From assembly GCF_028435365.1 (NCBI RefSeq), contig NZ_JAGTJJ010000051.1, forward strand, positions 21,762-85,761: DNA of 64,000 nt. The letters run 5' to 3'. A program made the translations under genes and the position numbers. This DNA is from Polyangium jinanense. GTDB lineage: Bacteria > Myxococcota > Polyangia > Polyangiales > Polyangiaceae. The notes under the pieces are model-generated. The model was not told where the DNA came from, did not search any database, and worked only from the letters and a program-made list of their open reading frames with translations. Of the stretch, positions 54,074 to 62,810 are shown one piece after another. Position 1 is the stretch's first letter, and the number at the start of each line of letters is the position of its first letter.

Positions 54074-55506
54074 GCGTGCTCGAAGCGATCCGGGAGCCCG
54101 GCGTCGCGAGTCAGGCAGCACTGATCGAGGACGGCCGCGTGACCTCGTTCGGCGAGCTCGCGGCCCAGGTGGAATGCGTCGCGTCATCCCTCGCGGCGCA
54201 GGGACTCGGTCCTGGATGCCGCGCCGCGTTGCGAACGACGTGTGACGTCGGCACGGTCGTCACCATCCTCGCCCTGATCGAGCTCGGCGTCGCCCTCGTT
54301 CCGATTCACCCGCGGCTGACCGATGCGGAGGTGCGCGTCATCACCGAAGATGCGCGCCCAGATCTTCAGATTCAGCCTTTCATCCGAAGCGACAACCTTC
54401 CGAAATCTGGCGTATTTTCACGGACAACCTCCACCCCATCCACGCCGCTCGCGATCCTCTACACCTCGGGCACGACGGGCCGCCCCAAGGGCGCCGTCCT
54501 CTCCCGCGGAGCCTTCGTCGCGAGCGCCACGGCCAGCGCCAAGAACCTCGGCTGGACCCCCGACGACCGCTGGCTCGCATGCATGCCCCTCGCCCACGTC
54601 GGTGGCCTCTCCATCGTGACGCGTTGCATCGAGGCCCGACGGCCCATCGTCCTCGAACCCCGCTTCGACCCCGACGCCGTCCTTCGCGCCATCCGTCGCG
54701 AGCGCGTCACCCTGCTCTCGGTCGTCCCGACCATGCTCCGCGCCCTCTTCGACGCCGACCGCGACGGCACCCTCGCCACGCTCCGGCTCGTCCTCGTCGG
54801 CGGCGCCGGCGCGCCCCCCGCGCTCCTCGAAGAGGCCGCCGCCCGCCGCGTCCTCGCCCTCACGACCTACGGCCTCACCGAAGCTTGCTCGCAGGTGACC
54901 TGCCAGCCCCTCCGCGCCCCTGGAACCACCGAGCCAGGATCTGGAAAAGCGCTCCCTGGTGTGGACGTGCGCACCGTTCTCGAGAACGGCACGCTCGCGG
55001 CTCCCGGCGACGTCGGTCGCATTCAAGTACGCGGCCCCATGCTCATGAGCGGCTACCTCGCCGGCCCCGGCGAGCCCCTTCGCACCTCGCTCACCGTGGA
55101 CGGATTTTTCGACACCGGCGACCTCGGGGCCCTCGACGAACAAGGCCGCCTCTTCGTCCACGCCCGCCGCACCGACCTCGTCGTCACCGGCGGCGAGAAC
55201 GTCTACCCCGCCGAGGTCGAGCAGGCCCTCGAAGCGCTCCCCGGCGTCACGCGCGCCGTCGTCTTCGGCGTCCCGGACGAACGCTGGGGCCAGATCGTCG
55301 CCGCGGGCCTCGCCCTCGACGCGCCCGACCCAGCCCGCGCCGCCGCCCTCGTCGCCGAAGCCTCGGCGCGCCTCGCCCCCCACAAGCGCCCGCGCCTCGT
55401 CGCCGCCGTCGAATCCCTGCCGCTCACGGCCTCGGGCAAGCTCGATCGCGCCCGGGCCATCCGCGAGCTCAGCCCGCGCCTTTCACCTGTGCCCCGACGG
55501 CCGTGA
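54055..55506 (+). CDS. menE: o-Succinylbenzoate-CoA ligase MenE
   Basis: Acyl-CoA synthetase that activates o-succinylbenzoate. 483 residues from the ATG at 54055. AMP-binding motifs: LYTSGTTGRPKGAVLS, MPLAHVGGL, TTYGLTEACSQV, FFDTGDLGALDEQG and RTDLVVTGGENVYPAEVEQ, then the catalytic Lys in PLTASGKLDRARAI. Its 3' end overlaps the convergent thioesterase gene by 38 bp. MenE assignment relies on position within the pathway run, since ligase specificity is hard to read. Confidence 0.92.
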   Translation: MDHDGLSVLEAIREPGVASQAALIEDGRVTSFGELAAQVECVASSLAAQGLGPGCRAALRTTCDVGTVVTILALIELGVALVPIHPRLTDAEVRVITEDARPDLQIQPFIRSDNLPKSGVFSRTTSTPSTPLAILYTSGTTGRPKGAVLSRGAFVASATASAKNLGWTPDDRWLACMPLAHVGGLSIVTRCIEARRPIVLEPRFDPDAVLRAIRRERVTLLSVVPTMLRALFDADRDGTLATLRLVLVGGAGAPPALLEEAAARRVLALTTYGLTEACSQVTCQPLRAPGTTEPGSGKALPGVDVRTVLENGTLAAPGDVGRIQVRGPMLMSGYLAGPGEPLRTSLTVDGFFDTGDLGALDEQGRLFVHARRTDLVVTGGENVYPAEVEQALEALPGVTRAVVFGVPDERWGQIVAAGLALDAPDPARAAALVAEASARLAPHKRPRLVAAVESLPLTASGKLDRARAIRELSPRLSPVPRRP

Positions 55507-55945
55507 GCGCTGCCACGGCCTGCTCGGGGAGGCCCCTCGACCGGAACGTCTCCCGATCGATGCACACGTGCACGGCCTGCCCGATCGCAAGCACGCGCCC
55601 CTCGGTCGAACGCACCCGCGCCCCCACGTGCAGCGACCGTTCGCTGAGCACGAGCTTCACGACCTCCACGACCACGTCGTCGCCGAACCGCATCGGTCCC
55701 AGATAATCCGCCTCGGCGTGCCCGAGCGGCATCCCCCACTTGCCCTCGCGCAAGACGGCCGCGAGGTCGATGCCCGCGCGTCGGAGAAGGCTCAGGAACG
55801 CGTCGTGGAAGTACTCGAGGACGCGGGCGAAGTAGATGATCCCGGCGGCGTCGACGTCCTGGAAGCGGACGGGGCGCGATTCGGCATGCAGGACGGTGGT
55901 GGCGTGGACGAGCTCGTCGGCGGGGAGGCGGGGTCGGTCGGACAT
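55469..55945 (-). CDS. menI: Hotdog thioesterase, likely DHNA-CoA hydrolase
   Basis: A 158-residue 4HBT-type hotdog protein. Start at the ATG at 55945 (MSDRPRLPADEL). The active-site segment FQDVDAAGIIYFARVLEYFHDAF has the catalytic Asp of the 4-hydroxybenzoyl-CoA thioesterase group, and WGMPLGHAEADYLGPMRFGD follows. Next to menE and convergent with it, so a DHNA-CoA thioesterase role is likely. It could also be a general YbgC-type thioesterase. Confidence 0.75.
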   Translation of the reverse strand: MSDRPRLPADELVHATTVLHAESRPVRFQDVDAAGIIYFARVLEYFHDAFLSLLRRAGIDLAAVLREGKWGMPLGHAEADYLGPMRFGDDVVVEVVKLVLSERSLHVGARVRSTEGRVLAIGQAVHVCIDRETFRSRGLPEQAVAALTAVGAQVKGAG

Positions 55946-56017
55946 GGCCGGGAGCCTACCGCAAGCGTGGTATCGTCGCGCGGCTCGAAGCAGGGGACTT
56001 CGGAAAGAGGGGCGAGG
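55946..56017. promoter_or_regulatory. Short divergent promoter gap
   Basis: 72 bp between the thioesterase and YchF-like starts. The ribosome site for the latter (GAAAGAGGGGCGAGG) fills its right side; no distinct promoter boxes can be named. Confidence 0.3.
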
Positions 56018-57049
56018 ATGCACGTAGGAATCTGCGGTTACCCAGGTTCAGGCAAGACGACGGTGTTTCGGGCGCTCGCGCCTGGCGGCAAGGCGGATCG
56101 CGAGATCGCCTACGGCAACATCAAGGTGCCCGACGCGCGCGTCGACTTCCTCGCCTCGATCTTCAGCCCGAAGAAGACGACCTTCGCAGAGATCACGTTC
56201 GTCGACGTCGGCAGCGGCACCCGCTCGGGCGGCGCCTTCCCGCCCGCCGTCTTGCAGGGCATGCGCAATGCCGACGTGATCGTGCACGTGGTGCGAGGTT
56301 TCGAAAACCCCTCGCTCACAGCGCCGTCCGACCCGCCGCGCGACGAGAAGGCGTTCGACGAGGAGCTGCTCCTGCTCGACCTCGGCACGCTGGAGAAGCG
56401 CAAGGAGCGCTTCAAAAAAGAGTCGAAGAAGGGCCCCGAGGTCGAGGTGAACACGAAGATGATCGAGCACCTCGAGAAGAGCGAGCCGCTACGCACGCTG
56501 GACCTCTCCGAGGAGGAGCTGCGCGCGCTCGGCCCGGGGATCCAGCTGCTCTCGATGCAGCCGCTCATCACGCTCTACAACCTCTCCGAGGAGGCATGGA
56601 ACGACCCGGCCCGCGCGCACCTTCGCGAGACGAAGCACGGCAAGCAGTGGGTGAAGATGGCCCTCTGCGGCTCGATCGAGGCGGAAATCGCGGCCTTGCC
56701 AGCCGAGGAGCAGAAAGATTTCCTCGAAGGACTCGGCCTCGGCGAGCCCGCGCGCAACGTCTTCGTGCGCGAGGCCTACCGCCTGCTCGACTACATCAGC
56801 TTCCTGACCGCGGGCCCCGACGAATGCCGCGCCTGGCCGATCCGTCGCGGCACGAACGCGAAGCGCGCCGCAGGCAAGGTGCACTCAGATCTCGAACGAG
56901 GCTTCATCCGCGCGGAGATCTACCGGCCCGAGGACCTGGAGATCGCTCGCACCGAGGCCGCGCTGAAGGCCCAGGGCAAGATGCGGCTCGAAGGGAAGGA
57001 CTACATCGTCAAGGACGGCGATGTCGTGCACTTCCGCGCCGGGACCTGA
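56018..57049 (+). CDS. Divergent YchF-like P-loop protein with TGS domain
   Basis: A 343-residue protein with the layout of the ribosome-associated ATPase YchF. The P-loop is GYPGSGKTT (residues 7-15), whereas YchF has N-V-G-K-S. The C-terminal domain is typical of YchF: YISFLTAGPDECRAWPIRRG, AAGKVHSDLERGFIRAEIY, then KDYIVKDGDVVHFRAGT. The usual switch D-x-A-G-L-V-K-G is replaced by VDVGSGTRSGGAF, and the N-x-x-D/E base motif is changed to YNLSEEAW. A central charged coil (EKRKERFKKESKKG) is kept. Probably a paralogue with altered nucleotide use. Confidence 0.8.
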   Translation: MHVGICGYPGSGKTTVFRALAPGGKADREIAYGNIKVPDARVDFLASIFSPKKTTFAEITFVDVGSGTRSGGAFPPAVLQGMRNADVIVHVVRGFENPSLTAPSDPPRDEKAFDEELLLLDLGTLEKRKERFKKESKKGPEVEVNTKMIEHLEKSEPLRTLDLSEEELRALGPGIQLLSMQPLITLYNLSEEAWNDPARAHLRETKHGKQWVKMALCGSIEAEIAALPAEEQKDFLEGLGLGEPARNVFVREAYRLLDYISFLTAGPDECRAWPIRRGTNAKRAAGKVHSDLERGFIRAEIYRPEDLEIARTEAALKAQGKMRLEGKDYIVKDGDVVHFRAGT

Positions 57050-57059
57050 GTCTCTTCTT

Positions 57060-57375
57060 GGGGCCGTTGCGCTGGGGCGTTGCCCCAGGCCCCAGCAGGG
57101 GCTATCCGCCCCTGCACCCGGACCAGCGCAAGCGCTGGACCCAGGGTCGATGAACTGCGCGATGCGCAGTTCATCGAACAGGCCGAGGCAAGACCAGCGA
57201 CGACCCTGCCAACCAAGACCGCCGTGACTGGCAACGCTGTCCCTGGTCTTGCCACCGGCCTGTGGAAGAACTGCGCATCGCGCAGTTCTTCCAACCCGAG
57301 TCCAGGGCTTGCCCTGGTTCGGGTCGAGGGGCGAACAGCCCCCGCGGGGCCCGGGGCAGAGCCCCGGCGCAGCGG
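57060..57375. repeat. Composite hairpin element, copy C
   Basis: A ~316-bp element filling the convergent gap between the YchF-like and smc genes. Left arm: CTGGGGC-gtt-GCCCCAG, CCAGCGC-aa-GCGCTGG and CGATGAACTGCGC-gat-GCGCAGTTCATCG (57148-57176). The core has GGCAAGACCAG (57187) facing CTGGTCTTGCC (57243). Right arm: GGAAGAACTGCGC-atc-GCGCAGTTCTTCC (57264-57292), CCAGGGC-tt-GCCCTGG and a GGGGC/GCCCC stem. The loop differs from A and B while the stem is kept. Confidence 0.87.
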
Positions 57376-60300
57376 CTACGCCACCGCCACCGCCTCGGCG
57401 GGGTTGTCCTTCGAGGACTTCGCGTTCTCGTTGACCTTGACGCTCACGATGCGCGACACGCCTGGCTCCTGCATCGTCACGCCGTAGAGCACGTCCACGG
57501 ACTGCATCGTGCGCTTGATGTGCGTGATCAGGATGAACTGCGAGTGCGCCGTCATCGAGCGGATCGCCTCGTTGTAACGAGCGACGTTCGCCTCGTCGAG
57601 CGGCGCGTCGACCTCGTCGAGTACGCAGAACGGCGAGGGCTTGAACTGGAAGATGGCGAAGATGAGGCTCACCGCGGTGAGCGCTTTCTCGCCGCCGCTC
57701 ATGAGCTCGATGTTGCCGAGCTTCTTGCCTGGCGGCTGCGCGAGGATCTCGATGCCCGTCTCCAGCATGTCCTCGGGGTTCGTGAGCCGTAGCTCCGCCG
57801 CGCCGCCGCGGAACATCTTGGGGAAGAGTGCCTTGAAGCGCGCGTTGATCGCGTCGTACGTTGTCTTGAAGAGCTTCTTGCACTCGCGGTTCATCTGCGC
57901 GATCGCCTTCTCCAGATCGGAGAGTGCGCTCTCGAGATCGTCCTTCTGCTGCGCGTAGTACTTGTGCCGCTCCTCGGCCTCGGCGTACTCGCGCATCGCG
58001 TCGAGGTTTACCGGACCCATGCGATCGAGCAGCTCGCCGAGCTCCTGGATGCGCGCCCGGTGCTGCTGATCGACCGGCGCGCGCTTGTGGTAGTCGCCCA
58101 CGACCGTCGGCAGATAGAGGCCACGGAACTTTTCGCGCACGCCATCGATGAGGTGGTTCTCCTCGATGTCGAGCCGCGCGAGCGCCATCTCGTGCTGCCG
58201 GAGTTTTTCCGTGGCGTCCGTGAGGTCCTGCCGGAGGCCCTTCAGATCGGCCTCCTTCGCTGCCAGGATCTGCCGCGCCTCGTCGAGCCTGCGCCGCGCA
58301 TCTTCGAGCGACGCGTGCGCCTTCTGCGCCCGTTGCACCGCGTCGTCGAGCTTCTCCCGCGACAGCATCATCGTTGCCGCCGCGACGCCTGCGCCCTCCG
58401 CGCAGTCCGTCCGCTCCCCGTCGAGCCGCGCGATCCGCCCGCTGAGCTCGTCGCACGACCGCGCCAAACGCTCCACCGTCGCGCGCGCCGCCGTCGCCCG
58501 CTCGCGCACGCGCGCGAGGCGCACCTTGCGCTCGGTCACCACCGATTGCTGCGCGATCACGCGTTCCTTCCACTCGGCCGCGAGCTCCTCGCTCGTCGCG
58601 AGCCTCCCGCCGACCTCCTCGCGCAGCCGCCGACCTTCTTCGAGTTTTTCGCGCGCCTCTTCCTGCTCGCCGCCTGCGTTCTCCAGCGCGCCCATGATCT
58701 CTTCGAGATCCCGCTGGACCGCGCTGCGCCGCTTCTGCGACGCCGCGAGCTGCTCCTCCGCGCGACGTAGATCCTTCTCGGCCGTCACGAGCGCGATCTC
58801 GCTCGTGTGTGCCTCGCTCCGCGCCTTGTCCACGGCCGCCGTGAGCTCCGCGATCCGCTGCCGCTCGGCCGTCTGCGCTTCGAGCAGCGCTGTCACCTGA
58901 TCGCCGAGCTTCGCCACGACGTCGTGCAGCTCGCGGATCTCCCGCTTCTGCTCCAGCATCCCCGCCGCCACCGCGTCGCCCGCGCCGCCGCTCACGGTTC
59001 CATCCGGACGAACCACCGTCCCGTCGAGCGAGACGAGCGTCACCGTCGCTCCCGACGTCGCCAGCCGGATCGCCGCCTCCGCCGTGCGCACGACGACCGC
59101 GTCGCCCACGAGCGCTCGCACGAGCGGCTCGTCCTCCGCGGAGAACCGCAGCCGCTCGAACAGCGGACCCACCACGTCTTCGCCCGACGGGAGCGACGTC
59201 GGCCCGCCTGCCACGTACCGCGGCCGCGCCGGCACGAGCGTCGCGCGCCCTTGCTTCTTCGCCGCGAGATCGCCGAGCAGCGCCGACGCGCGCTCCGTGT
59301 TCGTCACGACGATCGCTTGCAGCTTGTCGCCGAGCAGCGCCGCGAAGGCGGGGAGCAGCTCGGAAGGCGCCTCGATCCGATCGGCCACGAGGCCCACGAT
59401 CGACGGATCCTTCGTCTTGAGCAGGCTCTTCGGCCCGGCGCCCACGCCTTCGAGCCGCGCGTGGATCTCTTCGAGCGCGCGCAGACGGCTGCGCTTCTGG
59501 TTGTGCTCGTTCTTCGCCTGCTCGACCTTGCGATCGCTCGCGACCGCCTGCTCCCGCAGCGTCTTCGCTTCGTTCTCGAGCGTGGCCCGCTGCTCGATCG
59601 ACGTCTTCTTCTGCGCCGCCAGCTCCGCGACCTGCGCTGCCAGCACCTCGCGCTTCTTTTCGAGCTCTTCCAGCTCGTAGACGAGCCGCCCGTGCTCGTC
59701 GTCGAGCTTCTCGCGGCGCACCATCATGTCCGAGAAGCGCCGCTCGTAGCCCGTCAGCATCGCCTCGGCCGCCGCGACCTTCGCCGCCGCGTCCGCCGCC
59801 TGCTTGCGCAGCCGCGAGGCCTCCTGCTCGGCCTCTTTTTCGCCCGCGCGCACCTCTTCGAGCCGCTCGTGCTCTTCGAGCGCCTCGCGGTTCTCGCGCT
59901 GCTCCTCGGACGCCACGTTCTCGAGCTGCTTCTCGAGCTCTGCGCGCTCGACCCGCAGATCCGCGATCGTCTTCTCCAGGTCCTGCTGCTCGACCGTCGC
60001 CGCGGCCCTGCGCTCTTCGAGGTGCTTGAACCGATCCTTGGCGCGAGTGAGCTCGGCCTGGAACGTGCGCACGTCGTTGTCGGCGGAGAACGCCGCGTTT
60101 TGCGCCTTCTCGGCCTGCTCCTCGGTCTGGTGCGCGGCGAGCCTCTGCACTTCGAGCTCGGCGTCGCGCGCGGCGAGCGCCGTGCGGGAGGCGAGGACCT
60201 TCTCGGCGTACTCGGCCCGCGCGATCGTCTCGCGCTGCCTGAGCACGATGATCTCGAGCAGCTTGTGCGAGGCCTCGTGCAGCATGAGGTCCTCGAGCTC

Positions 60301-60981
60301 CTTGCGGTAGGCGATGTAGCGCTCCGCCTTCGCGGCCTGGCGCTTGAGCGACGAGAGGCTGCGCGAGATCTCCGAGACGATGTCGCCGATGCGCAGCAGG
60401 TTCTGCCGCGTCTGCTCCATCTTCTGCTCGGCCTGCTTCTTCCGGGCCTTGTACTTCGTGATGCCCGCGGCCTCCTCGATCAGCATGCGCCGATCCTCGG
60501 CTCGGGCCGACACGATGAGGCCGATCTTGCCCTGCTCGATGATCGAGTACGCCTTCGTGCCGACGCCCGTGCCGAGGAAGAGGTCCGTGATGTCCTTCAG
60601 GCGGACCTGGGTCTTGTTGATCAGGTACTCGCTCGTCCCGTCGCGGTAGAGCCTGCGGGTGACGGCGATCTCGGCGTAGTCCTTGTATTCGAGCGGGAGC
60701 TGCTGGGCGAGCTCGGGGTCGGTGTTGTCGAAGGTGAGCGTGACCTCGGCCATGCCGTGCGGCCCGCGCGACTCCGACCCGTTGAAGATGACGTCGGCCA
60801 TGCTCCGGCCGCGCAGGTGCTTGGCGCTCTGCTCGCCCATGCACCAGCGGATGGCGTCGACGATGTTCGACTTGCCGCAGCCGTTCGGGCCGACGATGCC
60901 CACGACGTCGACGTCGAAATGGACCACCGTCCGGTCGACGAACGACTTGAAGCCGGCAATCTCGAGCTTCCGAATACGCAT
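57376..60981 (-). CDS. smc: Chromosome segregation protein Smc
   Basis: A 1201-residue SMC ATPase that loops and organises the chromosome with ScpA/ScpB. N-terminal head: IAGFKSF and Walker A GPNGCGKSN (31-39), then DIVSEISRSLSSL-type coiled-coil entry. Long Glu/Lys/Ala coiled coils surround a hinge (about 530-660) that includes SIVGLVADRIEAPSE and GTVVRPDGTVSGGAGD. C-terminal head: signature NIELMSGGEKALTAVSL and Walker B PFCVLDEVDAPLDEAN, then ILITHIKRTM. Normal length. Divergent from the FmdB-like gene. Confidence 0.97.
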   Translation of the reverse strand: MRIRKLEIAGFKSFVDRTVVHFDVDVVGIVGPNGCGKSNIVDAIRWCMGEQSAKHLRGRSMADVIFNGSESRGPHGMAEVTLTFDNTDPELAQQLPLEYKDYAEIAVTRRLYRDGTSEYLINKTQVRLKDITDLFLGTGVGTKAYSIIEQGKIGLIVSARAEDRRMLIEEAAGITKYKARKKQAEQKMEQTRQNLLRIGDIVSEISRSLSSLKRQAAKAERYIAYRKELEDLMLHEASHKLLEIIVLRQRETIARAEYAEKVLASRTALAARDAELEVQRLAAHQTEEQAEKAQNAAFSADNDVRTFQAELTRAKDRFKHLEERRAAATVEQQDLEKTIADLRVERAELEKQLENVASEEQRENREALEEHERLEEVRAGEKEAEQEASRLRKQAADAAAKVAAAEAMLTGYERRFSDMMVRREKLDDEHGRLVYELEELEKKREVLAAQVAELAAQKKTSIEQRATLENEAKTLREQAVASDRKVEQAKNEHNQKRSRLRALEEIHARLEGVGAGPKSLLKTKDPSIVGLVADRIEAPSELLPAFAALLGDKLQAIVVTNTERASALLGDLAAKKQGRATLVPARPRYVAGGPTSLPSGEDVVGPLFERLRFSAEDEPLVRALVGDAVVVRTAEAAIRLATSGATVTLVSLDGTVVRPDGTVSGGAGDAVAAGMLEQKREIRELHDVVAKLGDQVTALLEAQTAERQRIAELTAAVDKARSEAHTSEIALVTAEKDLRRAEEQLAASQKRRSAVQRDLEEIMGALENAGGEQEEAREKLEEGRRLREEVGGRLATSEELAAEWKERVIAQQSVVTERKVRLARVRERATAARATVERLARSCDELSGRIARLDGERTDCAEGAGVAAATMMLSREKLDDAVQRAQKAHASLEDARRRLDEARQILAAKEADLKGLRQDLTDATEKLRQHEMALARLDIEENHLIDGVREKFRGLYLPTVVGDYHKRAPVDQQHRARIQELGELLDRMGPVNLDAMREYAEAEERHKYYAQQKDDLESALSDLEKAIAQMNRECKKLFKTTYDAINARFKALFPKMFRGGAAELRLTNPEDMLETGIEILAQPPGKKLGNIELMSGGEKALTAVSLIFAIFQFKPSPFCVLDEVDAPLDEANVARYNEAIRSMTAHSQFILITHIKRTMQSVDVLYGVTMQEPGVSRIVSVKVNENAKSSKDNPAEAVAVA

Positions 60982-61241
60982 CCGACGTCACCGGCGATGG
61001 GACGGTCACATGGCGTCACATAATGCCACGTACCGCCACGCATCGCGCAGGGCTAGGGTTACACCCGCCGGGGGGGCGCGGCAAGGTGTTCAGATGTTCG
61101 GGGCGTCAGACGTCCGCAGTGGAGACGAAAGGGCTAGCCACCAGGCGCCTGGGTGGCCAGAATGGCTGGCAGTCGCCCGGCGCCTTGACAGGCGTCCAAC
61201 GAAGCCGTACCTGCACGGCGAAATTCCGCGAGGTATTCTTT
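60982..61241. promoter_or_regulatory. Divergent smc/fmdB region with four decamer repeats
   Basis: Four adjoining 10-mers start at 61005, 61015, 61025 and 61035: GTCACATGGC, GTCACATAAT, GCCACGTACC, GCCACGCATC. All share G-Y-C-A-C at one-turn spacing, 24 bp before the smc start codon. The rest of the 260 bp shows no clear gene. An open frame from 61023 into fmdB is likely not translated. Confidence 0.45.
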
Positions 61242-61550
61242 ATGCCTACCTACGAGTACGCCTGCATGTCCTGCGCTCACGAGTGGGAAACCGAGCAGTC
61301 GATTCGTGAAGATCCCCTCAAGGAGTGCCCAAGCTGCCACAAGGAAACCGCCCGACGGCAGATTTCCCGTGGCACGGGCTTCATCCTGAAGGGAAGCGGC
61401 TGGTACGCCGACCTCTACAGCTCGTCCAGCAACAAGTCGTCGTCCAAGTCCGAGAGCAGCAGTAGCTCCGAGAGCAGCTCCTCCTCGTCGACCTCGTCCT
61501 CGGAGAGCTCGTCGAGCACGTCCTCGACGTCCTCCGCAGCCACGTCCTGA
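61242..61550 (+). CDS. FmdB-type zinc ribbon protein with Ser-rich tail
   Basis: A 102-residue small protein. The ATG at 61242 gives the standard FmdB start MPTYEYACMSCAHEWE, with a second pair CPSCHK, forming a zinc ribbon. The usual GTGFILKGSGWYADLY end is present. The last ~43 residues are almost pure Ser/Thr/Lys/Glu, longer than typical. FmdB proteins are called regulatory but their role is poorly known. Confidence 0.88.
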   Translation: MPTYEYACMSCAHEWETEQSIREDPLKECPSCHKETARRQISRGTGFILKGSGWYADLYSSSSNKSSSKSESSSSSESSSSSSTSSSESSSSTSSTSSAATS

Positions 61551-61691
61551 TCCGGCGCGATCCCCACGCGGGCGGGCCTCTCGTCCCGACGCGCGTGGCT
61601 CGGGTGCAGAGCTCCTTTCGGGAGCGGAGCCCTGAAGCGTGTACGGTAAGGCCGCCCCGCGTCGGTCCGAGGAATGCTAGGTTGTCGGGGT
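61551..61691 (+). promoter_or_regulatory. Gap between fmdB-like and pheA genes
   Basis: 141 bp. A stem GCTCC-tttc-GGGAGC near 61611-61625 could terminate the fmdB transcript. No other element is identified. Confidence 0.3.
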
Positions 61692-62810
61692 ATGGACGAG
61701 AGAAAGCGGCTCGATGAGCTTCGTGCGCAGCTCGCGGAGATCGATCACCAGATGCTCCGCCAGCTGGAGCGGCGCGCGCGTGTCGCCCAGGACATCATCA
61801 AGCTGCGCAGCGGGACTGCTCGTTTTGCGCCCATCGCAGACGGGCAACACTTGCTCGCTCTCGAACGAGCGGCCGAGCCGCCGCTTCCGCAAAGTGCTGT
61901 CCGGACGGCCTTCGCCGCCATCGACGCCGCCTGCCGCGTCTTCGAGGTGGCGCCGCGTGTCGTGTTCCTCGGCTCGGAAGGGGGCTTCGGCTGGATGGCC
62001 GCGCGCGAGCAGTTCGGCCCAAGCGCCGAGCTCGTCCGCGGCGAGACCGTCCTCGGCGCCCTCGACGAGGTCGCCCGCGAGCGCGCCGAGTTCGCGGTCG
62101 TGCCCTACGAGTCGCTCGAGGACGGTCCGATCTTCCCGACCATCCAGGGCATCGCCGCCGCGGACCTGAAGCTCGTCGGCGAGCACGAGCTCTCGCAAGT
62201 CCTCGTCCTCGCGAACGCCACGGGCAACCCGAGCGACGTCGAGAAGATCCACGTCACGCCGCAAGATCACGGGGCCACGGTCCGGTACCTCGAGTCGAAC
62301 CACCCGCGGACGGCGGTCTCCGACGTGCGCTCGCCGTTCGTCGCGCTCGAGCTCGCCGCGGAGAACCACGGCAGCGCCGCGATCGTCCCGCGCGGGGCGC
62401 TCGCTCCAGACACGCCCGTGCGCGTGGCGCGGGAGAACATCGGCGATCAAGGCGAGGTGCGCATGCGGTACGGCGTGGTCTCGCGCCTGCCGGCGCCGCG
62501 CTCGGGCTCCGACGCGACCGCGCTCCTGTTCGGCGTGCACGACAAGCCGGGCGCGCTGCACGAGATCCTCCAGCACTTCAAGGAGCGGAGCTGCAACCTG
62601 CGCCGCATCCAGTCGCGGCCCGTGCCGGGCGAGGGCTGGGAGTACGTGTTTTACGTCGAGGTCTTCGGCCACGTGACCGACAGGAACCTCGTCGCCGCCC
62701 TCGAGGGGATCAAGCGAGAGGCGAAGATGCTCAAGATCGTGGGCTCTTTCCCGCTCGAGCGGCCCACGTACCGAACGCCCGAGGCGGAGGATCGTCGTCG
62801 AACGTCATGA
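61692..62810 (+). CDS. pheA: Bifunctional chorismate mutase/prephenate dehydratase (P-protein)
   Basis: Two steps of phenylalanine synthesis from chorismate. 372 residues from the ATG at 61692. N-terminal ~85 residues are the AroQ mutase (LDELRAQLAEIDHQMLRQLERRARVAQDII in parts). The dehydratase follows (about 90-275): FLGSEGGFGWMAAREQFG, FAVVPYESLEDGPI. The ACT domain is C-terminal: TALLFGVHDKPGALHEIL and a variant of the E-S-R-P motif, IQSRP, which binds Phe. The dehydratase T-x-R-F signature is not obvious (MRYGVVSRL), so catalytic competence should be checked. Overlaps the next gene by ATGA. Confidence 0.87.
   Translation: MDERKRLDELRAQLAEIDHQMLRQLERRARVAQDIIKLRSGTARFAPIADGQHLLALERAAEPPLPQSAVRTAFAAIDAACRVFEVAPRVVFLGSEGGFGWMAAREQFGPSAELVRGETVLGALDEVARERAEFAVVPYESLEDGPIFPTIQGIAAADLKLVGEHELSQVLVLANATGNPSDVEKIHVTPQDHGATVRYLESNHPRTAVSDVRSPFVALELAAENHGSAAIVPRGALAPDTPVRVARENIGDQGEVRMRYGVVSRLPAPRSGSDATALLFGVHDKPGALHEILQHFKERSCNLRRIQSRPVPGEGWEYVFYVEVFGHVTDRNLVAALEGIKREAKMLKIVGSFPLERPTYRTPEAEDRRRTS

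Noticed and set aside
56885..61009. 1374-residue minus-strand open frame over smc
   Set aside because: It is a +1-type shadow of smc: Arg/Gly-rich, no domain, and it runs through hairpin element C.
58807..61023. 738-residue plus-strand frame opposite smc
   Set aside because: Antisense shadow made possible by GC-rich third positions; Arg/Leu/His-rich with no motifs.
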